Below are positions 58,800-64,000 of a stretch of DNA of 64,000 nucleotides, one piece after another; position 1 is the stretch's first letter; every line of letters starts with the position of its first letter. A model generated the notes under the pieces. It saw only the letters and a list, made by a program, of their open reading frames with translations. It had not been told where the DNA came from and made no database searches. The stretch comes from Hofstenia miamia (Eukaryota; Xenacoelomorpha; Acoela; Hofsteniidae): NCBI GenBank assembly GCA_900660155.1, contig CABFPE010000225.1:32048-96047 (forward strand), written 5' to 3'. A program made the translations under genes and the position numbers.

Positions 58800-60740
58800 A
58801 CATAAAGTTTCGAAGCAACAACAAAATCAAATATTTTAATTCTCATGTACACATATATGCATTAAGTTTACCAACTTTTTAAGAATATAAATAATGCATC
58901 TTTCTTCATATGAGCTTAGTTATCACGGTAATTGCTTGTTGCTTGGATACATTTATAAACTACAAATAATTTAATAAATATTTTTCACTCATTGTTCTTG
59001 AGTTGCACATCTTATTCTATAATTAGTTTGAAAATTGATATTTTCCAATATTCATCCTTTTCAACTTATTCTTAAATAATGTATAATTTTTTCTTTTCAG
59101 GTATTGTAGTCTAATTTCTTCCATCGTGATATTGAATAATTTAAGAATCCGTTCTTCATTACTTTTCTATTAAACTTAGTTTTCCAAATGTAATTGTTTT
59201 GAAATTTAGATAATTAGAAATATTCAATCTCTTCTTTTCCAAAATATTGATAATCATCTAATATTTGGAAGAGCTTCTAATGACATTAGATGGTATTTAT
59301 AAATTATTTTAATTTGATTTTTCTTACTAATTATGCTTATTTCCCATTTAAACAAGATGAGCACAAGAAATGAGATAGAACAAGTGATCGCAAGAGCATC
59401 ACCTTTCACTCTATTGGTATAAACTTTGTAATTTTTTGAAGTGATCTTATGCCCCATGCCATTTTTTTATGGTATTGTTTACCTCTTCTTAAAAATTCAA
59501 TATATTATCAATTATTACTTTCAAGTATTTCATTTTTGTTGATTAATGAATAATGTTGTTACATATCTTAATACTTTCCAGTGTTGATTCATTTCATTTC
59601 TTCTTAATTACCATTTTTTCAATATTTAGTTTTAACAAATTATTATTAAAGAATGATTGTATTTTTTCGAGATTTTCTTGTAAGGTAAAATATCATTACA
59701 GTTTAATAACTCTAAGTACCTCAGGGAAATACTACATTTTATGAATTATGATATGTAAAATCTGAAAAAGGACAGGATAGAAAATTGTCTCCACCTTTGC
59801 TTCCATTTTTAGTTCAGAACCATTCACAGACAGGTTCAGACACTGACCTCTATCTGTGCGATAGGCGATAGTAAGAATTTCAAAGTTTTACAAAAATCAG
59901 TTAATGCATGTACTCCAGGAACGAATAGTTCTTCGCACGAATGTTCACCATAACAGTGAACCCACCTAGCCATATATGTGTCCACTTCTTAATATGTTTC
60001 GAGAAATTTTTTGCAAACGTGAATAAAAGAGTTTGCGTGGTTTATGATACGCTGTTCTGTTTAGGTTTAAATATATATGTGTTTTATTATGTACCGTATA
60101 TGGATATAATTGAATATTTATTTCCTTGATTGCACTGCTTAACTATTGAAAAAATTAGTTCTGCTGTATGAAAGAATAACTGGCGTCATTGAAAAAAATA
60201 TAAAAATAGTCTTAAAATGGAAGATAACAACTGCACATTTTTCATTCATGATCTTGCATCTATGCAAAAAAATGCAGCAATTCTTTTGTAGACGTTGCTT
60301 TGGGAAACCGCATAGACTACAACTATAGGAAAATATTATAAGAAAAATACATTTACGTGGATCTGTCAATCGCTATCTAAAATTACCTTTACGAATTTTC
60401 AATAATTTTTATTTGAGCATTTTATTTAGGTTAAATTAGAAAATAACCGCACGAATAAATGACATTGCATTTTAAACAAAAAATAAAAAGCCATAATTGA
60501 TTTTGACATTCTCCAACGTCAACTAGTTTCCGAAATATAAATGTTCAGATATTGCCTATAAAGCTAATTATCAAGCTTTAGGCAATTTGTAAAATAACCA
60601 TTAAATCCATTGCAGTATTTTAATAAATTAGTGGTCTTTATCCTTTAAACCTATCCGACATAGTGTCTGCTTTTTCGCATTGTTTCTACTCAATTAAAAG
60701 AAATAGTCAATACACTAGTTGCTTCAACAACACTTCGAAC
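58800..60740. other. No gene recognised
   Basis: AT-rich, with a (TA)n run at about 60750-60787 at its right edge. No supported coding sequence. Confidence 0.5.
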
Positions 60741-60747
60741 AAGTATT

Positions 60748-60749
<2 letters not shown>

Positions 60750-60787
<38 letters not shown>
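60750..60787. repeat. (TA)n microsatellite
   Basis: About 19 TA units. Confidence 0.93.
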
Positions 60788-60792
<5 letters not shown>

Positions 60793-61394
60793 GCATTGAC
60801 AAACTTAAGCGGCATAAGTGGCGGAATATTGATAAAAGACAAGCAGCAATAAGCCAAGGTTAAAACCGCTGCTTAATGAACAATCAAAACAATTGAGTTA
60901 AGCCAAATACACTCTTTCTTTTCATAAGAATTTTTTTAATGTGATTCATAAGGATAAAAATTCTCAAATTTTAAGAATTATTAAAGAATCGAGGTGAAGC
61001 TTAGAATATTAATTTAGAGATTTCTTAAAATCTAATCAACTGAGATGTGAGTAAACTTTGTTTTTTTGTTTTTATGTATTTTTATGTGCGTGTCATTATA
61101 TTTGAAAATGCCTACAATATTAGTTTGCATTACTTAAAAAATAGTTTGTCATAATTTCTGCCTCTTAAGTTTGTGTGCATGAAAATTTTGACCTTTTAAA
61201 TAATAATGAGTCCGATTCATTCTTATAAATGATATTTGATCTGCAGAAGTTTAAGAATGATGTATTTATATATATATATATGTATGATCGTCTGACAACA
61301 AGAACTAATAATCAAAACATTTAATGAGCTCGCTTGCCTGGACCGCGCCCGTAGTATGGAAGCCCGGCATGGGTCCTGCTCCATTCACTCTGCA

Positions 61395-61845
61395 TTAGAC
61401 GGTTAGGTGCTTAGAAGTAGAGGGATGCATTTTCACTCAATGTTCAATTTTATACCAGAATGACTCCCTGTGATATTTTCATAGTGAAAGGTGGTTGGCA
61501 ACTTTAACTTAGTAGCCCATACCGGGCCAGTTTAAATATCATTGCTCTAGTAAGTGGATCCAATTTTGAGTATTAATGCGTGTTTTACTAATTTAAGAGT
61601 TTGTAGTTGAATTTCAATATTGATTTTTAATTTAGCAGGGCATGAAGTTTCCAGGAATTCTAGAAAACAAATTACAATGCGCATTGTTTAAATCTATTTC
61701 AACTTGGTTATTCAACTGTGACAGTAAGACCATGTTCAATGTCTTTTTTCATGAAACAATATCTTCAAGAAGTAGGTTAAAATTTCAAATTTTATTATAA
61801 TAGAGGAGTATATTTTATATTCATGATTAAAACTTGTGAGTCCGC
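61395..61845 (+). repeat. Dispersed repeat family, copy A
   Basis: Shares AGACGGTTA.GTGCTTAGAA, GGGATGCATTTTCACTCA, CTCCCTGTGATATTTTCATA and GGTTGGCAACTTTAACTTA with copy B about 693 bases downstream. Non-coding. Confidence 0.85.
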
Positions 61846-62087
61846 TGATGAAAACGTGTTATAGATAAAATGTCAATATTATTTAAAGATTCATACTATA
61901 TGAAGAAACTCATTCAATTTTAGTTAGTGTTAATGTGTAGTGAGTAGCGTCTGAATATATGTCTTTACATAGAACATGTTTTAATATATTTTAACCACAA
62001 TTTCCCCAATTTACACCTTTGACTTTTTCATTTTTGTGCGGGAAATTCACAGATATTTCGGAATAGCATACGCCCCATACAATCAAC

Positions 62088-62530
62088 TTTAGACGGTTAA
62101 GTGCTTAGAAAAATAGGGATGCATTTTCACTCAGTGCTAAATTCTATACCAAACTAACTCCCTGTGATATTTTCATAGTGAAAGCTGGTTGGCAACTTTA
62201 ACTTAATAGCCCAGTTAAAATATCATCAATCTAGTAACTGATTCTAATGTTGAGTTAAGGTAATATAAGTTTGTTTTATAAATATAATAGTTGGTAGTTG
62301 AATTTCAATACTGATTTTGAATTCATTAAATAGCAGGACATGAAGTTTCCAGGCATTCAAGAGAAAAAATAACCATACGTTAACATGTGTTATAGCTTGA
62401 TATATCCACTTTAACAGCAAAACATTTTCCATGTTAATTCAAACTTGTTTTCCAGAAAAACAAAAAAACAAAGCAAATGTTATTGCAATGAAGGAGTTCG
62501 TTTTTTATTCACGCCTAGAACTTGTGATTT
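62088..62530 (+). repeat. Dispersed repeat family, copy B
   Basis: Direct repeat of 61395-61845 with moderate divergence. The third copy (20090-20405) is in the opposite orientation. Confidence 0.85.
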
Positions 62531-62679
62531 CAAAATGCCTTCGTAATTAACATATGAAGCCATGTTAGGTATTAAATGTTTTCGAAAAATACTTAGCAAT
62601 GCAAGGCATATGTTAGTAAAAAAGTATTAAAAAAATGTATTATTACAACGTATTCCTAGATAAGTAAAAAACGATTGTC

Positions 62680-62711
<32 letters not shown>

Positions 62712-62836
62712 NNNNNNNNNNNNNNNNNNNNNNNNNNNNNNNNNNNNNNNNNNNNNNNNNNNNNNNNNNNNNNNNNNNNNNNNNNNNNNNNNNNNNNNNN
62801 NNNNNNNNNNNNNNNNNNNNNNNNNNNNNNNNNNNN
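62712..62836. other. Assembly gap (125 N) inside a (TA)n run
   Basis: Undetermined bases flanked on both sides by TA repeats (62682-62711 and 62837-62868), so the gap probably spans microsatellite. Confidence 0.97.
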
Positions 62837-62875
<39 letters not shown>

Positions 62876-62898
62876 CTGGTAATAATCTTAAGACTTTG

Positions 62899-63070
62899 AA
62901 TATTTTTATGAAAACTTTTATTGCTTTTATCGTGACATGTTTCGACAAACATTGTTGTCATCTTTAAGCATTTGTAGCAATGTTCCCGAACTTTTTCATT
63001 AAATGTTTTTGATCTTTAATAAATGTCGCGATACAAGCAATAAAAGTTTTCATAAAAATATATATATATA
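62899..63070. repeat. Inverted repeat between (TA)n runs, possible Penelope-like remnant
   Basis: TTTTTATGAAAACTTTTATT (62904-62923) and its mirror near 63034-63056 face each other, with (TA)n outside both. The minus strand between them reads AGATGACAACAATGTTTGTCGAAAC, a degenerate version of the hammerhead-like core seen in the Penelope-like pieces. Confidence 0.5.
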
Positions 63071-64000
63071 TTGTATTTTCACTAATTGTGCAATTTATAA
63101 TTATAAAAAATTTAATTAGTACTATTAAAAATGTGTAATTCGATTTTTTATAGGTAAGTTTATTATCAAACAATTTTTTAACAGCATTCTTATTTAAAGG
63201 CATGGTTTATCATATTAATCGTGCAACATCTAATTAAAATATAAAGTCGAAAGACTTTTTAGCGTTCTTGTCTCTTATCGTATGTTTTTAAAAGAAAGAA
63301 TGTTAATAGTTGTTTAACTTGTAGACGAAATATTTTGTAGTAAATATTGATTCTTACTAAGCTTGTCATTCATTTATTGATTTTTTTGTAATCTCATAAT
63401 CTGAAGTGCCTGATTTCAAGGTGCTTTCGCATATCATTACAACAAGGTGAAATACAATCAGAACTTCAAACCTTAGATAATCTTTCGTCTATAGCTTTGT
63501 TATGCGGGATTCTACTTTTAAAAGCACAATGTGTCAGTTTGACAACTTCTCTGTGTAAATGTATACTGGGGTTATTTAAAGCAACTCCTAACGCAAAACT
63601 TCTGTTTCTAATTTAAAAAGTATTACTTTATGTAGACGGAAATCTTTTCTCCCTATAAGGTGTACTAGTTTAATAGTCTATTTCTTATCATGACCTTATT
63701 TCGAAAGACTGGTTGTTCACGGGTGTAAAATTCGGAAAGATGCCTTCAGGCAGGGGACTGGCGTATGTTGCGGGGATTAGTGAATTTCTTTCCATAGTAC
63801 TATAGAACTTCGTGGGGGAGTTAACCTCATCTCATGTCATTGATTGTCAATTGTTTAGCACACTATTTATAATAAGTTTAACGAATGGAACAACATCTGG
63901 ACAGGAACTTCAAATTTGGCAATTATGAACTGGGGAAAAAATCTTGTTAAAATACAATCCTCTTGAATTTTTGGTTTAGTTTAACCATGTTTATCAGCCG
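63071..64000. other. No gene recognised
   Basis: AT-rich to the window end; no supported feature. Confidence 0.5.

Noticed and set aside
61840-61870. GAGTCCGCTGATGAAAACG as a hammerhead
   Set aside because: The core pieces are in the wrong order and spacing, and no stem II is possible.
62656-62961. Tyr/Ile repeat frames around the 125-N gap
   Set aside because: Translations of (TA)n and N only.

Overview
The window is AT-rich animal DNA: long introns with canonical GT/AG sites, many (TA)n runs, and a dense load of DNA transposons, LINEs, Penelope-like and LTR elements. An invertebrate is the best guess. I cannot place the clade, and nothing here looks bacterial or viral as a whole.

Region 1-14.2 kb (minus strand): a split host gene that I recognise as an orthologue of TULP4 (tubby-like protein 4, the WD40/SOCS-box member of the tubby family). 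Ten coding exons, 14125 down to 471, join in frame through every splice site I assigned, giving 536 codons from the start Met. The C-terminal tubby half must lie beyond base 1. Its introns hold two hAT-like non-autonomous elements (6016-6761 and 10345-10692) and an antisense, 5'-truncated LINE (about 10700-12930).

Region 14.2-29 kb: no recognisable host gene. It has a 3' Penelope-like fragment with inverted repeats carrying hammerhead-like cores (16563-16995), a copy of a dispersed repeat (about 20090-20405), a possible single C2H2-finger exon (21487-21729), a hAT-like element split by a Tc1-like element (22679-25058 around 22883-24383), a LINE RT scrap (25575-26110) and a fold-back at 28613-28676.

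Region 29-38 kb: a Tc3-like transposon with roughly 200-bp inverted ends (29447-31002), a small hAT-like MITE (32797-33025), a 1000-N gap (33576-34575) flanked by inverted repeats, a decayed hAT transposase C-terminus (35564-35936) and a 1.24-kb hAT-like element (36142-37383).

Region 38-48 kb: a 1875-bp block that appears twice around a single N (38652-40526 and 40528-42402), probably an unmerged assembly overlap; one open host-like gene for a secreted PAN-like cysteine-rich protein (42699-43676, minus); and decayed coding-like sequence at 44.4-45.5 kb of unknown origin.

Region 48-64 kb: a GC-rich 667-bp insert (48243-48909) with a 12-bp target duplication whose first bases fold like an HDV-type ribozyme, a relative of its 3' part joined to the C-terminal end of an RLE-type (R2-like) LINE (51539-52845), a second Penelope-like fragment (52873-53225), a Ty3/gypsy LTR element with both LTRs and a 5-bp target duplication (53448-58347, broken), direct repeats at 61.4 and 62.1 kb, and a (TA)n-bounded inverted repeat at 62.9-63.06 kb.

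The most unusual signal is the ribozyme-headed retro-insert at 48.2 kb, followed by the Penelope fragments with hammerhead-like motifs. All calls rest on reading the sequence and on recalled family features; no search or folding program was run.
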